DNA of 56,424 nt, from assembly GCA_030746635.1 (NCBI GenBank), contig JASLMH010000004.1:1-56424 (forward strand), given 5' to 3'. The notes under the pieces are model-generated. The model was not told the DNA's origin. It ran no database searches and saw only the letters and a list, made by a program, of their open reading frames with translations. This DNA comes from Alphaproteobacteria bacterium. Lineage in GTDB: Bacteria; Pseudomonadota; Alphaproteobacteria; GCA-2731375. Below are positions 20,123 to 29,159 of this stretch, piece after piece. Within the stretch, counting starts at the first letter, position 1. Every line of letters starts with the position of its first letter. The translations under genes were made by a program, and so were the position numbers.

Positions 20123-20635
20123 ATGGATGCGCGGCCGGCCAGCAAGCTCGTCAATATGGTCAGGGTTTGCCTGCCGTTCGTCTTCACAATGTTGCTGATC
20201 GTCCTCGGCATGTTGCCCTACGGGCTGCCGAAGCTATCCCTGTCGGCACCGATCCTGGCGCTGATCTCGGTCTATTACTGGAGCGTTTTCCGGCCCGAGT
20301 TGATGCCGGCCGGCGCCGCCTTCCTGGTCGGCTTGCTGGTCGATGTCCTGAGCGGCGGGCCACCCGGCCTCAATGCCCTGGTGCTGGTTCTGGTCCACTG
20401 GGTGGCGCTGAACCAGCGGCGGGCCCTGGCCGGTAAATCCTTCGCCGTCGGCTGGCTGGGCTATTTGTTGATCGGCGCCGGTGCCGCCGCGGCGCATTGG
20501 CTGTTCGCCTCGGCCTTTCATGCGACGCTGATCGAGCCGACGCCGCTGGTCGTCAGCCATGCCATCGGTACCGCCGGATATCCACTGGTGGCGTTGTTGC
20601 TGGCGCGGGTGCAGCGGCTGACCCGGGCGGCCTGA
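20123..20635 (+). CDS. mreD: Rod shape-determining protein MreD
   Basis: ATG 20123 directly abuts the mreC stop (TGAATG). 170 residues with about five membrane helices, e.g. LPFVFTMLLIVLGMLPYGL and AAFLVGLLVDVLSGGPPGLN, the latter being the conserved MreD block. An inner-membrane partner of MreC. Confidence 0.9.
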   Translation: MDARPASKLVNMVRVCLPFVFTMLLIVLGMLPYGLPKLSLSAPILALISVYYWSVFRPELMPAGAAFLVGLLVDVLSGGPPGLNALVLVLVHWVALNQRRALAGKSFAVGWLGYLLIGAGAAAAHWLFASAFHATLIEPTPLVVSHAIGTAGYPLVALLLARVQRLTRAA

Positions 20636-20636
20636 G

Positions 20637-22514
20637 ATGGATTACGAGGGCAACCGCCACAAGGCCTTTTCGCGCCGGCTGGTGCTTCTCGGCGGCGGCA
20701 AGCTGACCCTGGCGACGTTGCTGATGGGGCGGATGTACTACCTGCAGGTCCTGGAGTCGGACCAGTACCAGATGCTGGCGGAGGAAAACCGCATCAACAT
20801 GCGGCTGTTGGCGCCGCCGCGGGGCCGCGTGCTCGACCGCTTCGGCAAGGAACTGGCGACGAATAGGCAGAACTACCGCGTATTGTTGATACCGGAGCAG
20901 ACCAATGGCGTGCCCGATACCCTGGACCGCCTGTCGCGGCTGATCCCGATCAACGAGCATCAGCGCCGTCGGGTGCTGCGCGAGGTCGAACGCAAGCGAC
21001 CCTTCGTCCCCGTCAATGTCGCGGAGAACCTGACCTGGGAGCAATTCGCCCAAATCAACGTCCTGCTGCCGGATCTGCCCGGTGTGCAACCCGACGTCGG
21101 CGAGGGGCGGCACTATCCGACCGGCGCCGAGACGGCACACATCGTCGGTTACGTCTCGTCGGTGTCCGAGGCCGATCTGACCGGTGATCCGTTGCTCGAA
21201 TTGCCGGGCTTTCGCATCGGCAAGAACGGCATCGAAAAAGTCTACGACCGGATGCTGCGCGGCAAAGCCGGCAATTCGCGGGTCGAGGTCAACGCCTATG
21301 GCCGGGTGATCCGGGAACTGGCGCGACAGGACGGTCAGCCCGGCGACGATGTCGTGCTGACCGTGGATACCCGGCTGCAACAGGCGATCTCGCGCCGGCT
21401 CAGCGACGACAGTGCCTCGGCCGTGGTGCTGGATATCCATTCCGGCGAGATTCTGGCCATGGTGTCGGCCCCGGCTTACGACCCCAACGCCTTTAACCTG
21501 GGCATGTCCGTCAAGGCCTGGAAGGCGCTGGTGCAACACCAACGGACACCTCTGATCAACAAGGCGATCGCCGGCCAGTATCCGCCCGGCTCGACCTTCA
21601 AGATGGTCGTCGCCCTGGCGGCGCTGGAAGCCGGCATCGCCTCGCCGGCCCGCCGCGTCTACTGCAACGGCATGATGGAACTGGGCGACACCAAGTTTCA
21701 TTGCTGGCGCCATCGCTATGGCGGTCATGGCTGGGTCGATATGAAACAGGCGATCGCGCAGTCCTGCGACATCTATTTCTACGACATGGCGCGCCGCATC
21801 GGCGTCGATTGGATCGGCAAGATGGCCCGGCGGTTCGGTTTCGGCGAGGCCCTGGGCATCGAATTGCTGGGCGAACAGGACGGCCTGGTGCCGAGTCGCG
21901 ATTGGAAGCTGGCGGTGACCGGCGTGCCCTGGCAGTTGGGAGAAACCCTGATCACCGGCATCGGTCAGGCCTATCTGCTGGCGACGCCGCTGCAACTGGC
22001 GGTGATGACCGCGCGCCTGGCCAACGGCGGCCTGGCGGTAACGCCGCGGATTTCGCGCCGGCTCGACGCGGCGGCCGAGAAATCGGAACCGCCGGCCAGC
22101 ATCGGTGTCTCGACGGCCAACCTGAACCTGATCACGGACGCCATGGTCGAGGTGGTGAACGGACCGAGGGGCACCGCCGCCAAATACAAGCTGGATCGCG
22201 ACCTGGGGGTCCGCATGGCCGGCAAGACCGGCACCGCCCAGGTGCGGCGGATCAGCAAGGCCGAACGGAAGGCTGGCGGTAAATTGGACAAGGCCACGCC
22301 GTGGCGGGAACGTGACCATGCCCTGTTCACCGCATTCGCCCCGGCCGAGGCGCCGCGCTACGCGGTGACGGTGGTGGTCGAGCATGGTGGCTCGAGTACC
22401 TACGCCGCCAAGATCACCAAGGACATCATGACCGAGGTGATCCGCACCGATCCGCTGGCCAGGTCCGCCCTGGGGCGTGACGGCCGGGCGCTGCCGGCAG
22501 CGGAAGAGAGCTAG
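20637..22514 (+). CDS. mrdA: Penicillin-binding protein 2 (peptidoglycan transpeptidase)
   Basis: 625 residues. An N-terminal membrane anchor (LVLLGGGKLTLATLLMGRM) is followed by the pedestal domain (PPRGRVLDRFGKELATN) and the transpeptidase domain with STFK at about 319-322, SCD in AIAQSCDIYFYD, and KTG in RMAGKTGTAQ. It cross-links lateral wall peptidoglycan with RodA. The start is one base after the mreD stop. Confidence 0.96.
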   Translation: MDYEGNRHKAFSRRLVLLGGGKLTLATLLMGRMYYLQVLESDQYQMLAEENRINMRLLAPPRGRVLDRFGKELATNRQNYRVLLIPEQTNGVPDTLDRLSRLIPINEHQRRRVLREVERKRPFVPVNVAENLTWEQFAQINVLLPDLPGVQPDVGEGRHYPTGAETAHIVGYVSSVSEADLTGDPLLELPGFRIGKNGIEKVYDRMLRGKAGNSRVEVNAYGRVIRELARQDGQPGDDVVLTVDTRLQQAISRRLSDDSASAVVLDIHSGEILAMVSAPAYDPNAFNLGMSVKAWKALVQHQRTPLINKAIAGQYPPGSTFKMVVALAALEAGIASPARRVYCNGMMELGDTKFHCWRHRYGGHGWVDMKQAIAQSCDIYFYDMARRIGVDWIGKMARRFGFGEALGIELLGEQDGLVPSRDWKLAVTGVPWQLGETLITGIGQAYLLATPLQLAVMTARLANGGLAVTPRISRRLDAAAEKSEPPASIGVSTANLNLITDAMVEVVNGPRGTAAKYKLDRDLGVRMAGKTGTAQVRRISKAERKAGGKLDKATPWRERDHALFTAFAPAEAPRYAVTVVVEHGGSSTYAAKITKDIMTEVIRTDPLARSALGRDGRALPAAEES

Positions 22515-22519
22515 CGGCA

Positions 22520-23674
22520 ATGGCGATTGGCGGACCCATAGGCCGTCGGGTCGATCTGACGCTGACCCAGAAACTGTTGGAAATCAACTGGTTGCTGGTA
22601 TTGGTGATCATGCTGATCGCCGCCGTCGGCTTCGCCATGCTGTATTCCGCCGCCAATGGCCAAATCGATCCCTGGGCCTCGCGGCAGATGATCCGTTTCG
22701 CCGCCGGGCTGGCCCTGATGCTGGGCATCGCGGTGATCGACATCCGCTCCTGGCTGCGTCATGCCTACCTGATCTATGCCGCCGCGCTGCTGTTGCTGGT
22801 GGCGGTGGAGTTGCTGGGCGTGGTCGGCATGGGCGCCCGGCGCTGGGTCGATCTGGGGCTGTTTCAGTTGCAGCCTTCGGAAGTGATGAAGATCGCCCTG
22901 GTGTTGGCCCTGGCCCGCTACTACCACGGCCTGCCGCTGGAGGAGGTCGAGCGCAAGCGCTGGCTGATCGTGCCGTTGGTGATGATCGCGGCGCCGGTGG
23001 CCCTGGTGATGCGACAGCCCGATCTCGGCACCGCGATCCTGTTGCTGGCGACGGCGACGGCGATGCTGCTGTTGGCCGGCGTACGGCTGTGGAAGTTCGG
23101 CGTCGCCCTGGGGGCGATCATCCTTGCCATCCCCCTGGCCTGGCGGTTCCTGTTGCACGGCTATCAAAAGGACCGGGTGCTGACCTACCTGGATCCGGAA
23201 CGGGATCCCCTGGGCGCCGGCTACCACATCATGCAGTCGAAGATCGCGCTGGGCTCGGGCGGCCTGTTCGGCAAGGGCTTCATGCAGGGCACGCAAAGCC
23301 ATCTCTCGTTCCTGCCCGAGCGGCAGACCGATTTCATCTTCACCATGCTGGCCGAGGAATTCGGCCTGATCGGCTGCCTGGGATTGTTGAGCCTGTATGT
23401 CTTCGTCATCGCCTACGGCTATGCCATCGCCGCACGGGCGCGCAACCATTTCGGCCGGCTGCTGGCGACCGGCGTGATCACCACCTTCTTCCTCTACGTC
23501 TTCATCAACATGGCCATGGTGATGGGCCTGATTCCGGTGGTCGGCGTGCCGTTGCCGCTGGTCTCCTACGGCGGCACCTCGATGATGTCGCTGTTGATCG
23601 GCTTCGGCCTGGTTCTCAGCGTCTACGTCCATCGCGACGTCACCATCCCGCGCCGGCCGAACTTCCCCGGCTGA
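22520..23674 (+). CDS. mrdB: Rod shape-determining SEDS glycosyltransferase RodA
   Basis: 384 residues with about ten membrane helices. Typical RodA blocks are GARRWVDLGLFQLQPSEVMK, MRQPDLGTAILLL, FLPERQTDFIFTMLAEEFG and GVPLPLVSYGGTSMM. It polymerises lipid II glycan strands and works with PBP2. Last gene of the shape operon; a hairpin lies after it. Confidence 0.96.
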   Translation: MAIGGPIGRRVDLTLTQKLLEINWLLVLVIMLIAAVGFAMLYSAANGQIDPWASRQMIRFAAGLALMLGIAVIDIRSWLRHAYLIYAAALLLLVAVELLGVVGMGARRWVDLGLFQLQPSEVMKIALVLALARYYHGLPLEEVERKRWLIVPLVMIAAPVALVMRQPDLGTAILLLATATAMLLLAGVRLWKFGVALGAIILAIPLAWRFLLHGYQKDRVLTYLDPERDPLGAGYHIMQSKIALGSGGLFGKGFMQGTQSHLSFLPERQTDFIFTMLAEEFGLIGCLGLLSLYVFVIAYGYAIAARARNHFGRLLATGVITTFFLYVFINMAMVMGLIPVVGVPLPLVSYGGTSMMSLLIGFGLVLSVYVHRDVTIPRRPNFPG

Positions 23675-23696
23675 GACCGCGCCGGAGCGGCGGTCT
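23674..23696. terminator. Possible bidirectional hairpin between mrdB and the M81 gene
   Basis: AGACCGC (23674-23680) pairs with GCGGTCT (23690-23696), a seven-base stem with a nine-base loop, lying across the end of mrdB and the stop of the convergent gene. No T run on either strand. Confidence 0.35.
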
Positions 23697-25158
23697 ACGA
23701 CCCGGCGAACGGGTCCTCGACCCGGGGCCAGAAGGGCGCCGTGAACTTGCGGTAATCGATGTTGGCGAAGTCCATGGGCATCGCCCCGGGGCCGGCGATG
23801 TACAGGATCTCGGCCGCCATGGGGGCGAAGCCGGCGTGGAAATGCTGGGTCGATTTGACGACGACGATCCGCTTGGCGGTCGGGTCCAGGCCCAGTTGGC
23901 TGAAGGCGTCCGGGTGAAAGGTCTGCACCCGGATGCTGTTCAGTACGATGTCCAGGCCGCCCTCGGCGCTGACCCAGACGCTATCGCCCATCGCCGCCCG
24001 GCTGCCGCCGAAACTCTGCCGGGCGTCGGCGACGATCCGGCGCACGGTGACCTTCAGGTCGACCGGATCGCCGGAATCCGGACCGACCTTGCCGCCGATG
24101 CGCAGATCGAGCTGCGCGCCCTCGCCCGCTTCCTGGCAGAACCGCACCGCCACCGGGTCCCAATAGAGCCCGGTCAGGACGTCGCCGATGCCGCGATCGA
24201 GGACGCGGTGCAGCACGAAGGTGGAATCCGACGGCGCGCCGACGCCGGCATTGTCGCCCATGTCGGCCAGGACCACGGGTCCCGCCGGCGCCGCGACGGC
24301 CCGATCGAGCGCCCCGTCGATGCTCAGTCCCGTGGGGTGTGTCTGTTCCCGTAACTCCCAGACCCGCCGGCCGAAATCGGCCGCCAGCCTGGCCGCCCGT
24401 TCGCCGTCGCCATCGGTGACCACCAGCACCCGGGCGGAAACGTCGGCCACGTCACCCCAGGGAAAGCCATGCGCCAGCGAGACCGAAAGCACGCCGTCCT
24501 CGTCCTCCAGCGCCTGCATGTGGCGGACCAGGCCGGCCGCCGGTTCGCTGGGCGTGCGCCACATGCTGACCATGCGGGTGTCGAAGCTGGCCATGGTCGG
24601 CCTGATTTCGCCGCGATGGGCCCCGAGGCACAGATCGAACACTTCCACGGCCCGCTCGCGGGCATCGATGTGGGGGTATTCCTTGAAGGTGACCAGCACG
24701 TCGGCGCTGGCCAGCATGGTCGCGGTCAGGCTGCAGTGCAGATCCAGTTCGGCGCCGATCACGGCGTCGGGCCCCGCGATCTCCCGAGCCCGGCTCAGCA
24801 GATCGCCTTCGCAGTCGTCGTAGCCGTCGGCGACCATGGCGCCGTGCAGGCTGAACAGCACCAGGTCGACCGGCAGGGCGGCCCGCAAATCGTCGAGGAT
24901 CTCATCGCGGAAGCCTTCGTAGACATGGCGCACCGTGATCCCGGCTGGCTGGGCGAAGGCGGCCAGACTCTCCACCACCTGACCCTGCAGGGCCTCGGTG
25001 GCCCGGCGCCAGACCGCCAGCGGCACGGCGAACAGATCGTCGCCGTGGCGGCTGCCATCGCCGCGATGCAGCATGGTCTCGGCGAAGGTCGCTTCGCCGG
25101 TCGGCATGTTCGAGAAGGTATTGGTCTCGGTACCGAGACAGGCGATGAAGACCTTCAT
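23695..25158 (-). CDS. M81 family metallopeptidase (MlrC-like)
   Basis: 487 residues. It starts MKVFIACLGTETNTFSNMPT, the typical opening of the MlrC/M81 family, and contains LFSLHGAMVADGYDDCEGDL and GAELDLHCSLTATML with the histidine and aspartate residues thought to bind zinc, plus LADMGDNAGVGAPSDSTFVL. Family members open linear peptides such as linearised microcystin; most are of unknown substrate. It follows the SDR gene by 30 bp on the same strand and is probably co-transcribed. Confidence 0.85.
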   Translation of the reverse strand: MKVFIACLGTETNTFSNMPTGEATFAETMLHRGDGSRHGDDLFAVPLAVWRRATEALQGQVVESLAAFAQPAGITVRHVYEGFRDEILDDLRAALPVDLVLFSLHGAMVADGYDDCEGDLLSRAREIAGPDAVIGAELDLHCSLTATMLASADVLVTFKEYPHIDARERAVEVFDLCLGAHRGEIRPTMASFDTRMVSMWRTPSEPAAGLVRHMQALEDEDGVLSVSLAHGFPWGDVADVSARVLVVTDGDGERAARLAADFGRRVWELREQTHPTGLSIDGALDRAVAAPAGPVVLADMGDNAGVGAPSDSTFVLHRVLDRGIGDVLTGLYWDPVAVRFCQEAGEGAQLDLRIGGKVGPDSGDPVDLKVTVRRIVADARQSFGGSRAAMGDSVWVSAEGGLDIVLNSIRVQTFHPDAFSQLGLDPTAKRIVVVKSTQHFHAGFAPMAAEILYIAGPGAMPMDFANIDYRKFTAPFWPRVEDPFAGS

Positions 25159-25188
25159 GGCGTGATCCGCAGGCGCACGGATTATGCT

Positions 25189-25965
25189 CTAAAACTTGTT
25201 GTAGGCGCCGTCGATCACGAAGGTATCGCCCGAGTGGTACGAACTGGCGTCCGAGGCCAGATAGACGGCGACGCCGCCGAAATCCTCGCCGGTACCCCAG
25301 CGGCGGCTGGGTATACGCGGTTTCACGGCGGCGGCGAACTTGTCCCAGGCGAAGGTGCGGTCGGTCATCGGCGTCTCGATCCAGCCCGGCAGCACCGCGT
25401 TGGCGGTGACGCCATGGCGCGCCATGCCGACAGCGAGGGAAAGTATCATCGAGATCAGGCCGCCCTTGGTGGCGGCGTAATGCTCGCTGCGCGGCGCGCC
25501 CTCGATGGCGGCCAGGCTGGCGGTGCCGACCAGGCGGCCGCCGTTGCCGGCTTCCGCCATATGCCGGCAGGCGGCGCGAAAGGTGAAAAAGGCGCCATCC
25601 AGGTTGACGCTCATCACCCGGCGCCATTCCTCCGAGGTCATCTCGATGAAACTGCTGTGTTCGCCCCGGCCGGAGACGCCGGCGTTGGCGAAACAGGAAT
25701 CCACCTTGCCGAACTGCTTCACGGCTTCGGCGAACGAGGCCTCGACCTCTTCCTCGCTGGCCACGTTGCAGCGCATGGCGGCGGCCTTGCCGCCGTGGGC
25801 CTGCAATTGCGCCAGGGCGTTGGCGTTCTTCTCCTCGTTGGTGCCCCAGATGCAGACGTCCGCCCCGGCCCGCGCCATGGCATCGGCGAAGCCAAGGCCG
25901 ATACCGCTGTTGCCGCCGGTGACCAGCGCCACCTTGCCGCTCAGATCAAAGGGCTCGTAGGACAT
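25189..25965 (-). CDS. SDR family NAD(P)-dependent oxidoreductase
   Basis: ATG 25965 with GGAGGAG seven bases upstream (a TTG two codons earlier is less likely); 258 residues, classical short-chain dehydrogenase length. TGGNSGIG is the cofactor motif, NAG lies in FANAGVSG, and the catalytic residues are in TASLAAIEGAPRSEHYAATKG (Ser, Tyr, Lys across a 20-residue stretch). Substrate unknown. It lies 30 bp downstream of moaE and upstream of the M81 gene. Confidence 0.88.
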   Translation of the reverse strand: MSYEPFDLSGKVALVTGGNSGIGLGFADAMARAGADVCIWGTNEEKNANALAQLQAHGGKAAAMRCNVASEEEVEASFAEAVKQFGKVDSCFANAGVSGRGEHSSFIEMTSEEWRRVMSVNLDGAFFTFRAACRHMAEAGNGGRLVGTASLAAIEGAPRSEHYAATKGGLISMILSLAVGMARHGVTANAVLPGWIETPMTDRTFAWDKFAAAVKPRIPSRRWGTGEDFGGVAVYLASDASSYHSGDTFVIDGAYNKF

Positions 25966-25995
25966 ACACAAACTCCTCCAGTCGGTTTGTTCGGA

Positions 25996-26454
25996 TTAGC
26001 GATCATTGTTGGCCCAGCGCGCGACCGCCTGGTCGTCGCTGTCGCGCGCTTCGACCCATTGGGCGCCGTCCGCCGCCTCTTCCAGCTTCCAAAACGGCGC
26101 CTTGGTCTTGAGCCAGTCCATCATGAAGGCGCAGGCCTCGAAGGCGGCCTGCCGGTGGCTGGCGGTGGCGACGCACAGGACGATTTGCTCGCCCGGCGCC
26201 AGGCGGCCGTAGCGGTGGACGATCAGCACCCGGTCCAGCGGCCAGCGGGTCAGGGCCTCGTCCTCCAGGGCGGCAAGCTGCCGTTCCGTCATGCCGGGAT
26301 AGTGCTCCAAGGTCATGGCGCTGAGTTCCTTGCCCTCGGCCATTTCCCGCACCAGGCCGATGAACGAGGCAACGCCGCCGACGCCGTGGCGGCCCACGGT
26401 CAGGGCCGACAGTTCGGCGCCGATCTCGAAGTCCTCGCGCTGTACCCGGATCAT
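25996..26454 (-). CDS. moaE: Molybdopterin synthase catalytic subunit
   Basis: 152 residues; LEHYPGMTERQL and VLIVHRYGRLAPGEQIVLC, followed by HRQAAFEACAFMMDWLKTKA and PFWKLEE, are the MoaE signature blocks with the catalytic lysines. With MoaD it inserts two sulfurs into precursor Z to make molybdopterin. Last of the molybdenum cofactor genes here, 18 bp after moaD. Confidence 0.95.
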   Translation of the reverse strand: MIRVQREDFEIGAELSALTVGRHGVGGVASFIGLVREMAEGKELSAMTLEHYPGMTERQLAALEDEALTRWPLDRVLIVHRYGRLAPGEQIVLCVATASHRQAAFEACAFMMDWLKTKAPFWKLEEAADGAQWVEARDSDDQAVARWANNDR

Positions 26455-26472
26455 CGTGCCTCGATCCCGCGG

Positions 26473-26724
26473 TCAGCCGCCGGTGACCGGCGGGAAAAAC
26501 GCGACCTCGTCGTCCCGGCCCACGGCGGCGTCCGGTTTGGCGTATTCCTGATTGACCGCGCAACGCACCGCCTCGAGATTGGCGAAGGCCTCGGCATGGC
26601 CCGGCGAACGTTCGGCCAGCCAGTCCATCAATTGGCCGACGGTGGCGACATCGGCGGGTGGATCGACGTCTTCCTCGGACAATCCGGTTTGGCTGCGCAG
26701 CCAGGCGAAATACAACACCTTCAT
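26473..26724 (-). CDS. moaD: Molybdopterin synthase sulfur carrier subunit
   Basis: 83 residues with a ubiquitin-like fold pattern and the required C-terminal Gly-Gly (VAFFPPVTGG), which is thiocarboxylated to carry sulfur to MoaE. Its ATG overlaps the moeA stop (ATGA at 26721-26724), so translation is likely coupled. Confidence 0.95.
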   Translation of the reverse strand: MKVLYFAWLRSQTGLSEEDVDPPADVATVGQLMDWLAERSPGHAEAFANLEAVRCAVNQEYAKPDAAVGRDDEVAFFPPVTGG

Positions 26725-27980
26725 GACACGACCTCGCTGAAGGGGAGGAAATCCACGGCGTCACCCCGTTCCAGATGGGTCACCGCTTCGGGGATTTCCA
26801 CCAGCCCGTCGGTTTGCACCAGGGAATTGATGATGCCGGACCCCTGCCGATCGAAGCGTTCCACCCGCGGCTCGCCGCCATCGAGAACCAACCGGGCCCG
26901 TAGCCATTCGCGCCGGCCCGCCTTCTTTTCGAAGCTGAAGCCGGCGGCAACCCGGTAGTGCAGCGGCTCCAGCTCGGCACAGCCCGCCAGGCCGAGGATC
27001 AGCGGCCGGGCGAAGCGCAGGAAACACACCGTGGCGGCCACCGGGTTGCCCGGCAGCCCGACGAAGGCGGTGCCCCGGACCTGGCCCAGGGCCAGCGGTC
27101 GGCCCGGTTTGATCGCCAGGCGCCAGAAATGCAGGTTGCCCAGGCTTTCGACCGCCGTCCGTACATGGTCCTCGTCACCGACCGAGACGCCGCCGGAGGT
27201 GATCAGCAAATCATGACCGCCGGCGGCCTCGGCCAGGGCCGTGCGCACCGCCTCGAGCCGGTCGGCGAGAATGCCCAGGTCCGAGACCTCGGCCCCCAGG
27301 CCGCTGATCAGTCCACCGAGTATATGGCGATTGGCGTCGTAGACGGCGCCCCGCTGCAGCGGCTGTCCGGGGTCCTGCAATTCGTCGCCGGTCGAAAACA
27401 CCGCCACCCGGAGCCGCCGATAGACCGGCAGCCGGGCGTGGCCGACCGAGGCGGCCAAGCCTAGGTCCTGCGGCTTCAGGCGCCGGCCCCGCGGCAGCAC
27501 GATATCGCCTTGGTGGGAATCCTCGCCCATCCGGCGCCGGTTGGCGCCCGGCTTCAGGCCCGGCGGCACGACCACCGTATCGCCCTCGGCCTGGGCGTCC
27601 TCCTGCATCACCACCGCATCGGCGCCCTGGGGCATCACCGCGCCGGTGAAGATTCGCACCGCCTGCCCGCCATCCAGGGTGCCCGACCAGGGGTGGCCGG
27701 CGGCCGAGCGGCCGACCACGGTCAGCCGGGTCGCCTCGCCATCGGCCAGATCGCCGTGACGCAGGGCATAGCCGTCGACGGCGCTGTTGTCGTGCGCCGG
27801 CACCTCCAGGGTCGCGGCCAGGTCGTCGGCCAGGATCCGCCCGGCGGCCTCGGACAGCGGCACCCGGTCGATCCGATCGCCGGCCAGGATGGTCGCCCGC
27901 TGGCGCAGGATCGCCAGCGCCTCGGCCATGGTCAGCATCTCCTCGCCGTGGGCGAAGCAGTCGTCGGCAAGCTGGCTCAT
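26721..27980 (-). CDS. moeA: Molybdopterin molybdenumtransferase
   Basis: ATG 27980, whose bases overlap the mobB stop (ATGA). 419 residues, usual MoeA length. Features include PAHDNSAVDGYALRHGDL, a MoCF domain with TGDEL (FSTGDELQDPGQPL) and SGGVSVGDEDH, and GLPGNPVAATVCFLRF. It inserts molybdate into adenylylated molybdopterin. The longer frame upstream of 27980 is just overlap with mobB. Confidence 0.95.
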   Translation of the reverse strand: MSQLADDCFAHGEEMLTMAEALAILRQRATILAGDRIDRVPLSEAAGRILADDLAATLEVPAHDNSAVDGYALRHGDLADGEATRLTVVGRSAAGHPWSGTLDGGQAVRIFTGAVMPQGADAVVMQEDAQAEGDTVVVPPGLKPGANRRRMGEDSHQGDIVLPRGRRLKPQDLGLAASVGHARLPVYRRLRVAVFSTGDELQDPGQPLQRGAVYDANRHILGGLISGLGAEVSDLGILADRLEAVRTALAEAAGGHDLLITSGGVSVGDEDHVRTAVESLGNLHFWRLAIKPGRPLALGQVRGTAFVGLPGNPVAATVCFLRFARPLILGLAGCAELEPLHYRVAAGFSFEKKAGRREWLRARLVLDGGEPRVERFDRQGSGIINSLVQTDGLVEIPEAVTHLERGDAVDFLPFSEVVS

Positions 27981-28486
27981 GCCGCGCGCTCCTCCGACCG
28001 GCAATAGCGGATGACGAAATCGGCGATTGCCTGGATGTCGTTCAGATCCAGCACCGGCAGGTCCAGATCGCCCGGCTGGTAGTCGGCCGCCAGGGCGATG
28101 AAGGTCGCGTCGTCGCGGCACAACAGCGGTTTGTCGACCCCGCGGCGGTGCACTTCCAGCTTCGCATGGCCTTCGGCCTTGAAGCCCTCGACCAGGATCA
28201 GGTCGACCGGTGTCATGTGCCCGATCAGGTCGTCCAATCCCGGCTCCGGCGTTTCGCGGTTCTCGTGCAACAGCGCCCAACGGGCGGCCGACGAGATCAG
28301 CACCTCGCCGGCCCCGGACTCGCGGTGAAGGTAGGAATCCTTGCCCGGTTTGTCGATGTCGAACACATGGTGGGCATGCTTGACCGTCGACACGCTGAGG
28401 CCACGCGAGATCAACTCGGGAATCAAATGGATCAACAGCGTGGTCTTGCCGCTGCCGCTCCAGCCGGTGACACCCAAAACCTTCAT
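27977..28486 (-). CDS. mobB: Molybdopterin-guanine dinucleotide biosynthesis protein MobB
   Basis: 169 residues with the P-loop GWSGSGKTTLL, TVKHAHH and LILVEGFKAEGHAKLEV typical of the GTPase MobB, which assists formation of the bis-MGD cofactor used by DMSO-reductase-family enzymes. It is five bases after pgsA and overlaps moeA. Confidence 0.94.
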   Translation of the reverse strand: MKVLGVTGWSGSGKTTLLIHLIPELISRGLSVSTVKHAHHVFDIDKPGKDSYLHRESGAGEVLISSAARWALLHENRETPEPGLDDLIGHMTPVDLILVEGFKAEGHAKLEVHRRGVDKPLLCRDDATFIALAADYQPGDLDLPVLDLNDIQAIADFVIRYCRSEERAA

Positions 28487-28491
28487 TGCCG

Positions 28492-29070
28492 TTAGCCCTT
28501 GCTCGCCGGTGCGTCGGCGCCGGTCATGTGCTTCAGGCCGGCGCGCAGATAGTCATAGCCGGTATATATCGTCAGGAGCGCCGCCAGCCAAAGGCCGGCG
28601 ATGCCGATTTCCACTACCGGGATTGGCTCCCAACCGGCATCACCGATCACGACAAAACCGATCGCCGTCATCTGCACACCGGTTTTCCATTTCGCCAGGC
28701 GGCTGACCGGCACGCCGACCCGCAGCTCGGCGAGGAATTCCCGCAGGCCGGATACCATGATCTCGCGGCACAGGATGACCACGGTGGGCATGATCGTCCA
28801 GTCGCCGATGCGGTCGACGTGGACCAGCATCAAAAGGGTCGCGGCGACCAGCAATTTGTCGGCGACAGGGTCCAGGAACCGGCCCAAGCCGGTGACTTCG
28901 TCGCGGCTGCGGGCCAGGTGACCGTCCAGGATATCGGTGATGCCGGCGGCCACGAAAATCCCAAAGGCAAGCCAGTTCGACAACGGCGATGCCAGATAGA
29001 AGGCGCCGATTAGTGCCGGAATCGCCAGGATCCTGGATAGTGTCAGCAGATTGGGCAGTGTGGTGATCAT
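28492..29070 (-). CDS. pgsA: CDP-diacylglycerol-glycerol-3-phosphate 3-phosphatidyltransferase
   Basis: ATG 29070 with AGAGGA upstream; 192 residues with four or five membrane helices. The CDP-alcohol phosphotransferase motif D-x2-DG-x2-AR-x8-G-x3-D-x3-D is complete, from DILDGHLAR to GRFLDPVAD. It makes phosphatidylglycerol-phosphate. Lies between uvrC and the molybdopterin genes, an order common in alphaproteobacteria. Confidence 0.94.
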   Translation of the reverse strand: MITTLPNLLTLSRILAIPALIGAFYLASPLSNWLAFGIFVAAGITDILDGHLARSRDEVTGLGRFLDPVADKLLVAATLLMLVHVDRIGDWTIMPTVVILCREIMVSGLREFLAELRVGVPVSRLAKWKTGVQMTAIGFVVIGDAGWEPIPVVEIGIAGLWLAALLTIYTGYDYLRAGLKHMTGADAPASKG

Positions 29071-29159
29071 GTCCTCTGACCGCGGCTCGTGCGGGCCGCC
29101 GGAGTATATCAATTTGCTGCGGTCGCGAAAGCGCCGGCTGACATCAATGGTCCTAGGTA